Assembly (NCBI RefSeq): GCF_020447225.1
Contig: NZ_JAJAEO010000157.1
Coordinates: 1 to 39,670, forward strand
DNA from: Methylophaga pinxianii
GTDB taxonomy: Bacteria > Pseudomonadota > Gammaproteobacteria > Nitrosococcales > Methylophagaceae
Length of the DNA stretch: 39,670 nt
Direction of reading: 5' to 3'
Positions within the stretch are counted from its first letter, which is position 1, and the number at the start of each line of letters is the position of its first letter. Both the position numbers and the translations under genes were made by a program. Below the pieces are notes generated by a model that was not told where the DNA came from, ran no database searches, and saw nothing but the letters and a program-made list of their open reading frames with translations. Positions 23,975-33,957 of this stretch are shown piece by piece.

Positions 23975-25489
23975 TTATTTCAAAAATAAATCATAGGCAG
24001 GGTTATCCGTCTCCAACCAGTAGGCATAACCCAGATTATCCAGAAACGCCTGAAATTCTTCGTTGAATTCAGGCGTTACCTGAATCCCTACCAATACCCG
24101 GCCATATGCCGCGCCATGGTTCCGATAATGGAACAAACTGATATTCCAGCGTTGGCCAATATGTGTCAGAAAACGTAATAATGCGCCGGGCCTTTCCGGA
24201 AATTCAAAACGAATTAAACGCTCATTTTCGGCTTGTGGTGCATGACCGCCGACCATATAACGAACATGTAATTTGGCCATTTCATTATCAGTAAAATCAA
24301 TCCACTGATAGCCCGCTTGTGTCAGATTTTCAAACAGGATCTGCCGCTCTTCTTCACGACCGGACATCCGCACTCCGACAAACACTTGTGCCTGTTGTTT
24401 ATCAGCGTAACGGTAATTGAATTCGGTAATTCCACGATCCGACAGTGTTTTACAAAAACGTTGGAAGCTACCCGGCTGCTCATCAATTGTTGCAGCAAAT
24501 AATACTTCACGGCGCTCGCCAATTTCAGCCCGTTCCGCCACATGACGGAGTCGGTCGAAATTCATATTCGCACCACTATTGATCACCACCATGGTTTTAT
24601 TGCTTAAACCATTTTGCTGAATGTATTTTTTGGCACCAGCAATTGATAATGCGCCTGAAGGCTCAGCAATAGAGCGCGTATCATCAAACACATCCATTAT
24701 CGCCGCACAAATTTCATCGGTTTCAACTGTCACCACATGATCAACCGTGTGTTGTGCAATTCGAAAGGGCTCCTCACCCACCTGTCTGACCGCCGTGCCA
24801 TCCGCAAATAAACCGACTTGATCCAGTTTGACACGCTCACCTGCATCCAAAGCCGCTTTTAAACTGGCTGCATCAGCTGGCTCGACAGCTATGATTTTGA
24901 TTTCCGGCCAGATAGCTTTGATATAAGCAGCCATCCCGGCAAGTAAACCACCGCCACCGACCGGAATAAATACGGCATATACCGGATCCGGATGCTGCCG
25001 CATGACTTCCATTGCAATGGTGCCCTGCCCTGCAATCACCAGAGGGTCATCGTAAGGATGAATAAACACACGCCCCTCATCCGCAGACACCCGTTGCGCA
25101 AAATCAAAAGCCTCATCGTAACTGTTGCCATGCAAGGTGATTTCTGCGCCTAACATGCGCACCGCTTCGACCTTAATGGGTGGAGTGGTCACGGGCATCA
25201 CAATTATTGCGGAAATGCCCATTTTGCTGGCAGCCAAAGCGACGCCCTGGGCATGATTTCCTGCTGAAGCGGCAACTACTCCCTGTTTTCGCTCGACTTC
25301 GGTCAAATGGCTCATCCGGTTATAAGCGCCGCGTAACTTAAAGGAAAACACTGATTGCAGGTCTTCACGTTTAATCAGAATCTGATTATCCAGCCGCTTG
25401 GATAATCTTGGCATCAAATCCAAAGGGGTTTCGATAGCGACATCGTAGACGCGCGCTTTGAGGATTTTTTCTACATAGCCTGTGAGCAT
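23975..25489 (-). CDS. ilvA: Threonine ammonia-lyase, biosynthetic
   Basis: IlvA converts threonine to 2-oxobutanoate, the first step of isoleucine synthesis. The 504-residue product has the PLP-dependent catalytic domain (about 1-320) with the Schiff-base lysine K51 in SFKLRGAYNRM and the phosphate-binding GGGGLLAG. Two ACT-like regulatory domains follow (about 325-398 and 420-491), as in the isoleucine-inhibited E. coli enzyme. That points to the anabolic form rather than the short catabolic TdcB. It is monocistronic and convergent with the SIMPL gene. Confidence 0.96.
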   Translation of the reverse strand: MLTGYVEKILKARVYDVAIETPLDLMPRLSKRLDNQILIKREDLQSVFSFKLRGAYNRMSHLTEVERKQGVVAASAGNHAQGVALAASKMGISAIIVMPVTTPPIKVEAVRMLGAEITLHGNSYDEAFDFAQRVSADEGRVFIHPYDDPLVIAGQGTIAMEVMRQHPDPVYAVFIPVGGGGLLAGMAAYIKAIWPEIKIIAVEPADAASLKAALDAGERVKLDQVGLFADGTAVRQVGEEPFRIAQHTVDHVVTVETDEICAAIMDVFDDTRSIAEPSGALSIAGAKKYIQQNGLSNKTMVVINSGANMNFDRLRHVAERAEIGERREVLFAATIDEQPGSFQRFCKTLSDRGITEFNYRYADKQQAQVFVGVRMSGREEERQILFENLTQAGYQWIDFTDNEMAKLHVRYMVGGHAPQAENERLIRFEFPERPGALLRFLTHIGQRWNISLFHYRNHGAAYGRVLVGIQVTPEFNEEFQAFLDNLGYAYWLETDNPAYDLFLK

Positions 25490-25533
25490 GGGGTTCCAGA
25501 TTCAGTCTGTTAAGTTAAACAAAGATGACTACG

Positions 25534-25563
25534 TTACCATTGACAACCATTTATCTCTATAAT
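25534..25563 (+). promoter_or_regulatory. Putative sigma-70 promoter of rpiA
   Basis: A perfect -10 hexamer TATAAT (25558-25563) is preceded by TTACCA (25534-25539), a four-of-six match to the -35 element, at 18-bp spacing. It lies about 44 bases before the rpiA start. A perfect-looking TTGACA at 25540-25545 is only 12 bases from the -10 and so is unlikely to pair with it. Confidence 0.5.
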
Positions 25564-25606
25564 TAGACGGATAAAATAAAGCCATTCAAATTAACAAGGA
25601 ATCGCA

Positions 25607-26269
25607 ATGACTGCTGATGAAATGAAGAAACAAGCCGCCTGGTCTGCTTTGGAATACATTACTACTGACGGTGTTGTAGGCGTAGGCACAGGATCGACCG
25701 TTAATCACTTTATTGATGCGTTAGCTACCATCAAAGGTCGTATTGAAGGAGCGGTTTCCAGTTCCAATGCCTCTACCCAGCGCCTTAAAGATTATGGCAT
25801 CCATGTATTTGATTTAAACGAAGTCAAAGAAGTCGCGGTTTATGTCGATGGTGCCGATGAATCCAATCATAATTTGCAATTGGTGAAAGGTGGCGGTGGC
25901 GCATTAACCCGTGAAAAAATTATTGCGGCAGTAGCCGATAAATTCGTTTGTATCGCCGATGCCACCAAATTGGTTGATGTCCTGGGTAAATTTCCGCTGC
26001 CAGTTGAAGTGATCCCGATGGCTCGTAGCTATGTGGCTCGTGAGATTGTCAAATTAGGCGGACAGCCTGTTTATCGTGAAGGTGTTATCACTGATAACCA
26101 CAACGTTATTCTTGATGTGCATGGTCTAGACATCTTGGAACCAATTAAACTGGAAAAAACACTGAACGATATCGTTGGCGTAGTGACTAATGGTCTGTTT
26201 GCCATGCGTCCTGCAGATGTGTTGTTGCTTGGCACCGAAAACGGTACCCAAACCGTCCATCCTAAATAA
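25607..26269 (+). CDS. rpiA: Ribose-5-phosphate isomerase A
   Basis: RpiA interconverts ribose 5-phosphate and ribulose 5-phosphate in the pentose phosphate pathway. In RuMP methylotrophs it also helps regenerate the formaldehyde acceptor. The 220-residue protein matches the family length and shows [28 protein letters not shown] with the catalytic acid region, and [12 protein letters not shown]. An AAGGA ribosome site lies about 7 bases before the ATG. It is followed directly by a strong intrinsic terminator, so it is probably a single-gene transcript. Confidence 0.96.
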   Translation: MTADEMKKQAAWSALEYITTDGVVGVGTGSTVNHFIDALATIKGRIEGAVSSSNASTQRLKDYGIHVFDLNEVKEVAVYVDGADESNHNLQLVKGGGGALTREKIIAAVADKFVCIADATKLVDVLGKFPLPVEVIPMARSYVAREIVKLGGQPVYREGVITDNHNVILDVHGLDILEPIKLEKTLNDIVGVVTNGLFAMRPADVLLLGTENGTQTVHPK

Positions 26270-26279
26270 TATGCACCTT

Positions 26280-26303
26280 GCCCGCCGTTAAGGCGGGCTT
26301 TTT
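26280..26303 (+). terminator. Rho-independent terminator after rpiA
   Basis: GCCCGCC and GGCGGGC pair around the short loop GTTAA and are followed by TTTTT. The stem is all GC and 7 base pairs long, just 10 bases after the rpiA stop codon. It is the clearest intrinsic terminator in the window. Confidence 0.9.
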
Positions 26304-26317
26304 GCCAGAGCGGATTT

Positions 26318-27565
26318 ATGTTCAGACCACTGAGTGTCTATATTGGCGCCCGCTATACCCGGGCCAAACGTCGTAACCATTTTATTTCATTCATTTCCAT
26401 GACCTCGATGCTGGGCGTTGCGCTCGGCGTCGCGGCATTGATTACGGTGTTATCCGTGATGAATGGTTTTGAAAAGGAATTACGTGAACGTATCCTTGGC
26501 ATGACATCACATGCCTTTGTAACCGGCTCGGATGGCACTTTGTCAGACTGGCAAAAAGCCGAAACCCTGATCGAAGGATTTCCCCGAGTCATCAATACTG
26601 CCCCTTTTGTTGAGGGACAGGCAATGCTGAATCAGGGTAGTCGGGTTAGAGGCACGCAAATTCGCGGCATCGATCCTGCACTGGAACCCAAAGTTTCGAG
26701 CATTGGCGATAAAATCATTCAAGGCCGTTTTGATTCGCTGCAACCGGGAAGTTACGGCATTATTCTGGGTAAGGATCTGGCGATCGCCATGGGAGTCGGT
26801 ACTGGTGATAAAATTACCGTAATCACACCCCACGTAACCCCCACCCCTGCGGGAGTCATTCCGCGCTTGAAACGTTTGACGGTCACCGGTGTTTTTGAAA
26901 TTGGCATGTACGAATATGACAGTGCATTGGCCATTATGAATATCGATGATGCTGCCAATTTATTCCGTATCCCGGAAAAAGTGACCGGCTTACGTTTGCA
27001 ATTGGATGATGTTTATCAGGCCCCGCGCATAACGCGCGATTTATTACAAAGCTTGCCGACGGAGTACCGCGCAGCAGACTGGACTTATCAACACGCCAAT
27101 TTTTTCCGGGCATTGAAAACCGAAAAAACCGTGATGTTTGTCATTTTGATGCTGATTGTGGCGGTGGCCGCATTCAATATTGTGTCGACTCTGGTCATGA
27201 TGGTGACGGATAAATATTCCGATATCGCTATTTTACGGACTCTGGGTATGTCACCTCGCGGCATCATGGGGATCTTTATGGTTCAGGGAATCGTAATCGG
27301 TCTGATAGGTACTTTGCTAGGCATTATCGGTGGTGTGTTACTGGCACTGAATGTCTCAAATATTATTGCCTGGATTGAAACAATCCTGGGCTATCAATTC
27401 CTGCCAGCAGAGGTGTATTACATTAGCGACCTGCCATCAGATTTACATTGTAATGATGTGACAGTAATTGGCATTACCGCTTTTATCCTCTCAATTCTGT
27501 CGACTATCTATCCATCCTGGCGGGCATCCCAGGTGAAACCGGCCGAGGCTTTACGCTATGACTAA
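26318..27565 (+). CDS. lolC: Lipoprotein-releasing ABC permease, LolC/LolE family
   Basis: Membrane subunit of the LolCDE transporter that extracts lipoproteins from the inner membrane and hands them to LolA. The 415-residue product has the usual plan: one N-terminal helix after the conserved [22 protein letters not shown] block, a large periplasmic domain (about 48-265), and three C-terminal helices (about 270-405, with [27 protein letters not shown]). No lolE follows lolD here. The organism may have a single LolF-type permease working as a homodimer, or lolE may be elsewhere. The 3' end overlaps lolD by 8 bases. Confidence 0.92.
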   Translation: MFRPLSVYIGARYTRAKRRNHFISFISMTSMLGVALGVAALITVLSVMNGFEKELRERILGMTSHAFVTGSDGTLSDWQKAETLIEGFPRVINTAPFVEGQAMLNQGSRVRGTQIRGIDPALEPKVSSIGDKIIQGRFDSLQPGSYGIILGKDLAIAMGVGTGDKITVITPHVTPTPAGVIPRLKRLTVTGVFEIGMYEYDSALAIMNIDDAANLFRIPEKVTGLRLQLDDVYQAPRITRDLLQSLPTEYRAADWTYQHANFFRALKTEKTVMFVILMLIVAVAAFNIVSTLVMMVTDKYSDIAILRTLGMSPRGIMGIFMVQGIVIGLIGTLLGIIGGVLLALNVSNIIAWIETILGYQFLPAEVYYISDLPSDLHCNDVTVIGITAFILSILSTIYPSWRASQVKPAEALRYD

Positions 27566-28238
27566 GAACACAGTGATCCGCTGCCAGAATCTGGTCAAGC
27601 GTTATAAAGACGGCAATCTGGAAACACCGGTTTTACAGAATGTGAATTTGGATGTTCTGGCCGGAGATCGTATTGCGATTGTAGGGAGTTCTGGTTCAGG
27701 TAAAAGTACTTTATTACACCTGCTGGGTGGATTGGATGAGCCGACTGATGGAACCATAGAAGTTCTCGAAAAGGACATCAGTCACCTTTCAGTCAGCGCT
27801 TTGAGTAAATTACGCAATCAATCACTTGGCTTTGTTTATCAGTTCCATCATTTGCTGCCAGAATTTACCGCTGAGGAAAACGTCGCTATGCCGTTAGTAA
27901 TAGGCGGCATGCATCCTAAAAAAGCGAAGCAGCAAGCCATTGAGTTATTGGAACAAGTAGGTCTTGGCCACCGGGTGCATCACAAACCCAGTGAGTTATC
28001 TGGCGGCGAACGCCAGCGCGCGGCATTGGCTCGGGCTTTGATCACGAAACCCGCATGTCTGTTGGCCGATGAACCCACGGGTAATCTCGATCATCACACT
28101 GCAGAGGGTATTTTTGACTTGATTATGAAGTTAAATACCGAGATGGGAACGGCGTTGGTTATTGTGACTCATGACACACAATTAGCCGCAAGAATGGATC
28201 AGCAATACACGTTGATTGACGGAATGTTACAACGTTGA
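27558..28238 (+). CDS. lolD: Lipoprotein-releasing ABC ATPase LolD
   Basis: The cytoplasmic ATPase of the lipoprotein release system. The 226-residue protein has Walker [10 protein letters not shown], a Q loop near [18 protein letters not shown] (the EFTA stretch is a LolD hallmark), signature LSGGERQR, Walker [13 protein letters not shown] and an H loop at VTHD. It overlaps lolC by 8 bases. The stop lies one base from the stop of the convergent DUF2062 gene. Confidence 0.95.
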   Translation: MTKNTVIRCQNLVKRYKDGNLETPVLQNVNLDVLAGDRIAIVGSSGSGKSTLLHLLGGLDEPTDGTIEVLEKDISHLSVSALSKLRNQSLGFVYQFHHLLPEFTAEENVAMPLVIGGMHPKKAKQQAIELLEQVGLGHRVHHKPSELSGGERQRAALARALITKPACLLADEPTGNLDHHTAEGIFDLIMKLNTEMGTALVIVTHDTQLAARMDQQYTLIDGMLQR

Positions 28239-28239
28239 A

Positions 28240-28785
28240 TCAAGACTTGTTGTTGTCATTCTGCTGGCGGGATTTTTGGCGATGATATCGTTTCAACCAA
28301 CTGTTGATAACCACTAGACGCCAGATTAACCGGACAATAATAACTCCCGCGATTGCCGCCAAGACACCACAGATAAATGACCCGAGCAGTAATGGCTGCC
28401 AGATAAATCCCAACTCTTCCCATAACCATTCCAGAGTAAAGGCAAATTCATGGGTTCGCAGCGGGACATCCAATATCATGGCGCCCACTTTGTATGTAAA
28501 AAAATAAATGGGTGCCATAGTCAGTGGATTGGTTATCCACACGCTCATGACCGCGACAGGTAGATTCACTCGGCACCAGATAGCCAACGCGGCAGCCAGC
28601 AGCATTTGTCCCGGCATCGGAATAAAGGCAATAAAGACTCCTATCGCAATCGCTGCTGAAACTGACTTGCGGTTAAGGTGCCATAACTCCGGGGCCATAA
28701 TCTTTTCCCCAAAACGACGCAAATGCTTATGCTCGCGCATCGTGACGTGATCTGGCATTATTCGTTTCAGGAACTTACGAGGCAT
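28240..28785 (-). CDS. DUF2062 membrane protein
   Basis: A 181-residue protein with the DUF2062 layout. A basic N terminus (MPRKFLKRIMPDH) is followed by the LWHLNRKSVSAAIAIGVFIAFIPMPGQMLLAAALA segment split by a proline-glycine turn. Then comes WITNPLTMAPIYFFTYKVGAMIL, and a last membrane helix near residues 130-155 leads into a basic tail. Three to four membrane segments are likely. The function is not known. It is convergent with lolD and divergent from comEC, which starts 44 bases away. Confidence 0.86.
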   Translation of the reverse strand: MPRKFLKRIMPDHVTMREHKHLRRFGEKIMAPELWHLNRKSVSAAIAIGVFIAFIPMPGQMLLAAALAIWCRVNLPVAVMSVWITNPLTMAPIYFFTYKVGAMILDVPLRTHEFAFTLEWLWEELGFIWQPLLLGSFICGVLAAIAGVIIVRLIWRLVVINSWLKRYHRQKSRQQNDNNKS

Positions 28786-28829
28786 TATGTCTCAGTATTA
28801 AGGACAAACGGCGGTCATTATAGGGATAT

Positions 28830-31097
28830 ATGGTCAAACCTGCCATTGCATTTTTGTCGGGCTGTTTATTGGTGGCATGGTTGCCGCAGCTACCCTCGTT
28901 ATATTGGCTGCTCACACTTTTCCCCTTGATTTTTATTGCTTGGCATCGGTCACAATGGATCATTGTGTGGTTTATTGTGGCGGTTATCTGGACCAGTGTT
29001 CAAGCTCAGTTCAGATTAGACAATCAACTTGATGTCACTATTGAAAGACAAGATATTCTGGTCACTGGTTTCATTTCATCACTCCCTCATCATAACGATC
29101 AACGGGTACGTTTTGAATTTAAACCTGAAAACCCAAACAGAAATTTACCTGCAAAAATTCGTTTAAGCTGGTATTACCCTCCCGAAATCATCCCCCAAGC
29201 CAATGAAAAGTGGCAATTTTTGGTGCGCCTCAAAGCACCAAGGGGTATGGCGAATCCCGGTGGTTTTGATTATGAATCCTGGTTGTTTCAACAGCGGATA
29301 GGCGCTACAGGATATATTCGTGAATCCGAGCAAAATCAAAAGCTGCAGACCGCTTCGCCATTGTCAATCCAATATTGGCGAGCAAGGTTAATTGACAACA
29401 TTAGTACAACCTTGGAAAACAGTCCTCATTTAGCTTTGGTAGAAGGGCTGGCCGTTGGTAATCGCGATCGAATGCTGCCACAACAGTGGGAAACCTTGCG
29501 GCAAACCGGTACCAGTCATCTATTAGCCATTTCCGGGTTGCATATCGGTCTGGCAGCGGCATTAGGTTTTTTTGTGGCCAAAATGCTCTGGCGCATTCGT
29601 GGTCAACGGTTATTAATTCTCAGTGACCGGCAAGCCGGAGCGATTGGTGGGTTATTACTGGCGCTCTTCTATGCCTTGCTTGCCGGCTTATCCATTCCAA
29701 CACAACGTGCGCTGGTAATGGTGACGGTGGTCATGCTCAGTATCTTTATCAAACGTCGTATTGACCCCTTACAAATAGTCAGTCTGAGTTTGATACTGAT
29801 ACTTTTCATCGATCCATTTGCGACTTTATCCGCCGGTTTTTGGCTATCTTTTGCTGCAGTATTCTGCATATTGTATGTGGCTCATTATCGGCAACCAGCA
29901 CCCAAGTGTCTTTGGATACATATCCATCTCTGGATAGCAGTTGGCTTAACCCCATTGCTGATATTGTTTTTTCAGGAAACCTCCATTATCGCTCCGCTGG
30001 CCAACTTATTGGCAGTGCCGTTGGTGAGCTTTATGATTGTGCCGCTACTACTGTTGGCAATGGCACTGTTCAGTTTAAATTTAGCGATAGCCAGCTGGGT
30101 TTTGCAGCTCACAGAACAATTGCTTTCTTTACTTTGGTGGTATCTGGATTGGCTGGCTCAACTACCGTTATCGGTTTGGCATACACCATTCTTTTCACCA
30201 GAACTGCCTGGGCTGTCATTAATCGGTATCGTTTTATTGCTTGCCCCTCGGGGATGGCCATTACGCTGGTTGAGCGTTATGTTTATAGCGCCTTTGTTTT
30301 TGTATACTCCGAATCGCCCCGACGCTGCTGAAGTCTGGTTTACCCTGTTGGATGTCGGTCAAGGTTTATCTGCGGTGGTACAAACCCAACATCATACGCT
30401 GGTATTTGACACAGGCCCCGCCTTTGGTGAGTTTGATACTGGTTCAGCTGTCGTCGTACCTTTCCTCCGCTATCATGGCGTGACCGAGTTGGATAGCTTG
30501 ATAATCAGCCATGCTGATAATGATCATATTGGAGGTGCCAAAGCGGTTTTAGCTTATTATCCAAGTAACACTATTCTTAGCAGCGACCCCGCTAAATTGG
30601 ATAAAAGTCAGTTCTGTCGACAAGGTCAATCATGGCAATGGGATCAGGTGCATTTTGAAATATTACATCCCAAGCCGCATCACAATGGAAGTCGAAATGA
30701 TCTTTCCTGTGTACTCAAAATCACCAGCCAGTACGGTACGATTTTATTAACCGGAGATATCGAACGCGAGGCAGAAATTCATCTGGTAAAAAATTACGCG
30801 GAGGCTCTTGCTGCGGATATTCTTGTCGCACCGCATCATGGCAGTCGTACTTCATCGTCCAGAAGCTTCATCAAACAGGTTTCCCCCGACATGGTTTTAT
30901 TTGCCAGTGGCTATAAAAACCGGTTTAACTTTCCAGCTGCAGAAGTAGTGGCCCGCTACGATGAAATGGGGAGTCAAACCTTTCAAACCGGTGAGCTGGG
31001 TGCACTGTCAATCAAACTTGATCAACAACATGATTTAACGCCTAAAGGATGGCGTGAACAGCAACGCAGATTATGGTCGCGTAACCCTACTGAATAA
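28830..31097 (+). CDS. comEC: DNA uptake channel protein ComEC/Rec2
   Basis: ComEC moves single-stranded DNA across the inner membrane during natural transformation. The 755-residue protein has an N-terminal DUF4131/OB-like region, a Competence membrane domain with about nine helices (including EGLAVGNRDRMLPQQWETLRQTGTSHLLAISGLHIGL in two parts), and a C-terminal metallo-beta-lactamase-like domain. The latter shows DVGQGLSAVV, SHADNDHIGG near residues 560-569, LTGDIE and APHHGSRTSSS. The length is full and all motifs are intact. Intactness suggests, but does not prove, competence. The gene ends right where the exbB region begins. Confidence 0.93.
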   Translation: MVKPAIAFLSGCLLVAWLPQLPSLYWLLTLFPLIFIAWHRSQWIIVWFIVAVIWTSVQAQFRLDNQLDVTIERQDILVTGFISSLPHHNDQRVRFEFKPENPNRNLPAKIRLSWYYPPEIIPQANEKWQFLVRLKAPRGMANPGGFDYESWLFQQRIGATGYIRESEQNQKLQTASPLSIQYWRARLIDNISTTLENSPHLALVEGLAVGNRDRMLPQQWETLRQTGTSHLLAISGLHIGLAAALGFFVAKMLWRIRGQRLLILSDRQAGAIGGLLLALFYALLAGLSIPTQRALVMVTVVMLSIFIKRRIDPLQIVSLSLILILFIDPFATLSAGFWLSFAAVFCILYVAHYRQPAPKCLWIHIHLWIAVGLTPLLILFFQETSIIAPLANLLAVPLVSFMIVPLLLLAMALFSLNLAIASWVLQLTEQLLSLLWWYLDWLAQLPLSVWHTPFFSPELPGLSLIGIVLLLAPRGWPLRWLSVMFIAPLFLYTPNRPDAAEVWFTLLDVGQGLSAVVQTQHHTLVFDTGPAFGEFDTGSAVVVPFLRYHGVTELDSLIISHADNDHIGGAKAVLAYYPSNTILSSDPAKLDKSQFCRQGQSWQWDQVHFEILHPKPHHNGSRNDLSCVLKITSQYGTILLTGDIEREAEIHLVKNYAEALAADILVAPHHGSRTSSSRSFIKQVSPDMVLFASGYKNRFNFPAAEVVARYDEMGSQTFQTGELGALSIKLDQQHDLTPKGWREQQRRLWSRNPTE

Positions 31098-31148
31098 ATG
31101 CGTTTTCACGTATCATGGCAACATTTCATTAACTGGGACGGATGGAGC

Positions 31149-31781
31149 ATGCTGGAACTATTTAAAGCAGGTGGCTGGCTGATGTTACCGCTACTTGGCT
31201 GTTCAATAATTGCCATTGCGATTATTGCAGAACGTTTTTGGAGCCTCCAACAACGGCGTATCGCACCACCAGAATTAATAACCCAAATCTGGCAATGGCT
31301 GCAATTCAAGCAGATTGATCAATATCGAATTAACTCGCTGCAAAAAAACTCGCCACTGGGGCAAATCCTCGCCGCAGGTCTGATGAATCGCAATAGCTCC
31401 CGTGAAATCACCAAGGAAAGTATTGAAGATACGGGTCGGCATGTAACCCAATTACTGGAACGCAACCTGAATACCTTAGGTACTATTGCCGCTATTTCGC
31501 CCCTGATTGGTTTGTTAGGCACCGTGATCGGCATGATAAAAGTATTTGCCGTAATTACCCTGGAAGGCGTTGGTAATCCAGAAACGCTGGCAGGAGGTAT
31601 CTCCGAAGCATTAATTACCACTGCTGCCGGCTTGGTTGTTGCGATTCCCAGTGTCATTTTTTACCGTTATTTCCGTGGCAAAATTAATCAACTTGTCGTC
31701 AGCATGGAAGAACAGGCCATGCAGTTAATTGAAATGTTACATGGTGAACGGGAGTTCGATCCTGACGAGGCTCGCAACTGA
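31149..31781 (+). CDS. exbB: ExbB/TolQ family proton channel protein
   Basis: A 210-residue MotA/TolQ/ExbB-family protein with three membrane helices: residues 8-28, and a pair near 110-180 around ISPLIGLLGTVIGMIKVF and EALITTAAGLVVAIPSVIFYRYF. With ExbD it converts the proton gradient into work on a periplasmic or outer-membrane partner. The start at 31149 gives the standard MLELFKAGGWLMLPLL. An in-frame ATG at 31098, directly after comEC, would add 17 residues unlike the family. It lies beside comEC and msbA with no tonB, as in Pseudomonas and relatives. The stop overlaps exbD (TGATG). Confidence 0.9.
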   Translation: MLELFKAGGWLMLPLLGCSIIAIAIIAERFWSLQQRRIAPPELITQIWQWLQFKQIDQYRINSLQKNSPLGQILAAGLMNRNSSREITKESIEDTGRHVTQLLERNLNTLGTIAAISPLIGLLGTVIGMIKVFAVITLEGVGNPETLAGGISEALITTAAGLVVAIPSVIFYRYFRGKINQLVVSMEEQAMQLIEMLHGEREFDPDEARN

Positions 31782-32206
31782 TGAAATTGATGCGACAACA
31801 TTCTGAAGAGCCTGATGTCAATCTCACCCCCATGATTGACGTGGTATTCCTGTTATTACTGTTTTTTATGGTATCAACCAGTTTTATCCGGGAAAGCTCA
31901 CTCAAAGTGGATTTACCCGAGGCCACTGGCCAGGCTTTGGCAGAGCAGGAGGCACCGATTGATATCATTATTCGTGCGAATGGTGAGGTACTGGTCAATG
32001 ACACGCCGATCGCGGTTGCGACACGTGATGCATTACGAGATTTACTCAAAACCACTGCAGGCGAGAATGCTGATCCACATATCATTATCAGCGCTGATGC
32101 TAACGCCGAATATCAACAGATTGTCACGGCAATGGACGCCGCTCAATTACTTGGTTTTACCCGTTTGACGTTGGCTACCCGCCAAAAATCTGTCGAGACC
32201 CCATGA
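31781..32206 (+). CDS. exbD: ExbD/TolR family protein
   Basis: A 141-residue partner of ExbB. A short cytoplasmic N terminus leads to one membrane helix carrying the proton-carrying aspartate (VNLTPMIDVVFLLLLFFM). A periplasmic domain follows, ending with the typical ADANAEYQQIVTAMDAAQLLGFTRLTLAT pattern. Start and stop overlap with exbB (TGATG) and msbA (ATGA), so all three are translated as a coupled unit. Confidence 0.92.
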   Translation: MKLMRQHSEEPDVNLTPMIDVVFLLLLFFMVSTSFIRESSLKVDLPEATGQALAEQEAPIDIIIRANGEVLVNDTPIAVATRDALRDLLKTTAGENADPHIIISADANAEYQQIVTAMDAAQLLGFTRLTLATRQKSVETP

Positions 32207-33957
32207 AACAAATTGCCAATGAGATGAGCGCTGTACAACTTTATAAGCGCCTGCTTTCTTATGTAAAACCCTATTGGTTGGTATTCGCTGCAGTCATTTT
32301 GTCGATGCTGGTTTATGCCGGCAGTGAAACGGCTATGGCCGCGATCATGAAACCATTAATGGACGGCAGCTTTGTTGAAAAAGACCCGTTTATTATTAAA
32401 TGGATCCCCGTTGCATTAATTGGAATCTTTCTGGTTCGCGGTGTCGCCAACTTTCTCACCACATATGGTTTAGGCTGGATCGCACGGAACGTTATTATGA
32501 CGTTGCGCACCGAAATGTTTGACCGTTTATTGACATTACCCGCGAGCTTTTACGATAAAAGCACTTCGGGACAACTGATGTCTAAACTGTTGTACGACGT
32601 GGAGCAGGTGGCCGATGCCGCGACTGATGCAATTCTGGTTTTAGTTCGTGACACGTTGACGATTGTTGGATTGCTTGCCTGGATGGTTTATCTGAACGGC
32701 CTGTTATCGTTAATTATTTTATTGACTGTACCGTTTATCGGCCTATTGGTTTACAAAATCAGCGCCCGTTTCAGACGCATCAGTAAAACCATTCAGGATT
32801 CTATGGGCGATGTCAGCCATACATCAAGTGAAGTGATTGAAGGCCACCGCGAAGTGAAAACCTTTGGCAGTCAGCACTATGAAGCCAAACGTTTTGATAA
32901 GGTCAATCAGCTTAACCGTCGCCAGCGCATGAAAAAGATCGCCACCGAAGCCACTAGTCAGCCGATTATCGAATTAATCGCCGTGCTGGGGCTGGCGGTA
33001 GTGATTTATCTGGCCACCCTACCGCAGATGTTGGAACAGATAACTGTCGGTACCTTTATTTCATTTATTACGGCGATGTTTATGATCCTCACACCGCTGA
33101 AACGTCTGACTAAACTCAACTCCAAACTTCAAGCCGGTATTGCCGCAGCGGATAGTGTCTTTACCATGCTGGATCAAAAACCTGAGGCCGATACCGGAAC
33201 ACAGCATTTGGACCGGGCCAGAGGCGATATTCGCTACCAACAAGTCGGATTTCAGTACGATGAAAATTCACGCAAAGTATTGGAAGATATCAGCTTTGAA
33301 ATAAAAGCCGGCCAGACCATCGCTTTTGTCGGACAATCAGGAAGTGGTAAAACCACCTTGGTGAGTCTGTTGCCGCGTTTCTACTCGCCTACTTCGGGAC
33401 AGATTTTCATTGATGAAACAGATATCAGCCAGCTTAGACTTCTGGATCTGCGAAAACAGATTTCACTGGTCAATCAGCAGGTTATCCTGTTTAACGATAC
33501 CATCGCCAATAATATCGCCTATGGTCATCAAGGCGGGGTAGAAGAAGAGCGTATTATTGCAGCGGCAAAAGCAGCACATGCCTGGGAGTTTATTCAAAAA
33601 CTGCCACAGGGCTTGCAAACTCAAGTGGGCCAAAACGGTATTCTGCTCTCTGGCGGCCAACGTCAGCGTTTGGCCATTGCTCGAGCTTTGTTGCGTGATA
33701 CCCCTATTCTGATTCTCGATGAAGCAACTGCATCGTTGGATTCGGAAGCAGAACGGCATATACAGTCAGCATTAGAAAATCTGATGCAAAGTCGCACCAC
33801 ACTGGTGATCGCTCACCGGCTTTCCACAATCGAAAAAGCCGATCTCATTGTGGTTATGCATGACGGCCATATTGTAGAAACCGGTACACATCAGCAGTTA
33901 CTGGACAAAGGCCAGCATTATGCAGAACTTCATCGCCTGCAGTTTCAGCAACATTAA
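32203..33957 (+). CDS. msbA: Lipid A export ABC transporter MsbA
   Basis: MsbA flips core-lipid A across the inner membrane. The 584-residue half-transporter has six membrane helices (about 20-320) and a C-terminal ATPase with Walker A GQSGSGKTT near 377-385, signature LSGGQ at 482-486, Walker B LILDEATASLD and an H loop IAHRLSTIEKAD. Motifs in the coupling helices (YDKSTSGQLMSKLLYDVEQVA, SSEVIEGHREVKTFGSQHYE) are typical. The first ATG (32203) overlaps the exbD stop; a second at 32224 is possible. The lpxK gene starts on its stop codon (TAATG). Confidence 0.95.
   Translation: MKQIANEMSAVQLYKRLLSYVKPYWLVFAAVILSMLVYAGSETAMAAIMKPLMDGSFVEKDPFIIKWIPVALIGIFLVRGVANFLTTYGLGWIARNVIMTLRTEMFDRLLTLPASFYDKSTSGQLMSKLLYDVEQVADAATDAILVLVRDTLTIVGLLAWMVYLNGLLSLIILLTVPFIGLLVYKISARFRRISKTIQDSMGDVSHTSSEVIEGHREVKTFGSQHYEAKRFDKVNQLNRRQRMKKIATEATSQPIIELIAVLGLAVVIYLATLPQMLEQITVGTFISFITAMFMILTPLKRLTKLNSKLQAGIAAADSVFTMLDQKPEADTGTQHLDRARGDIRYQQVGFQYDENSRKVLEDISFEIKAGQTIAFVGQSGSGKTTLVSLLPRFYSPTSGQIFIDETDISQLRLLDLRKQISLVNQQVILFNDTIANNIAYGHQGGVEEERIIAAAKAAHAWEFIQKLPQGLQTQVGQNGILLSGGQRQRLAIARALLRDTPILILDEATASLDSEAERHIQSALENLMQSRTTLVIAHRLSTIEKADLIVVMHDGHIVETGTHQQLLDKGQHYAELHRLQFQQH

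Noticed and set aside
25540-25563. TTGACA followed by TATAAT upstream of rpiA as a consensus promoter
   Set aside because: The two hexamers are only 12 bases apart, too close for sigma-70; a weaker -35 at 18 bases was used instead.
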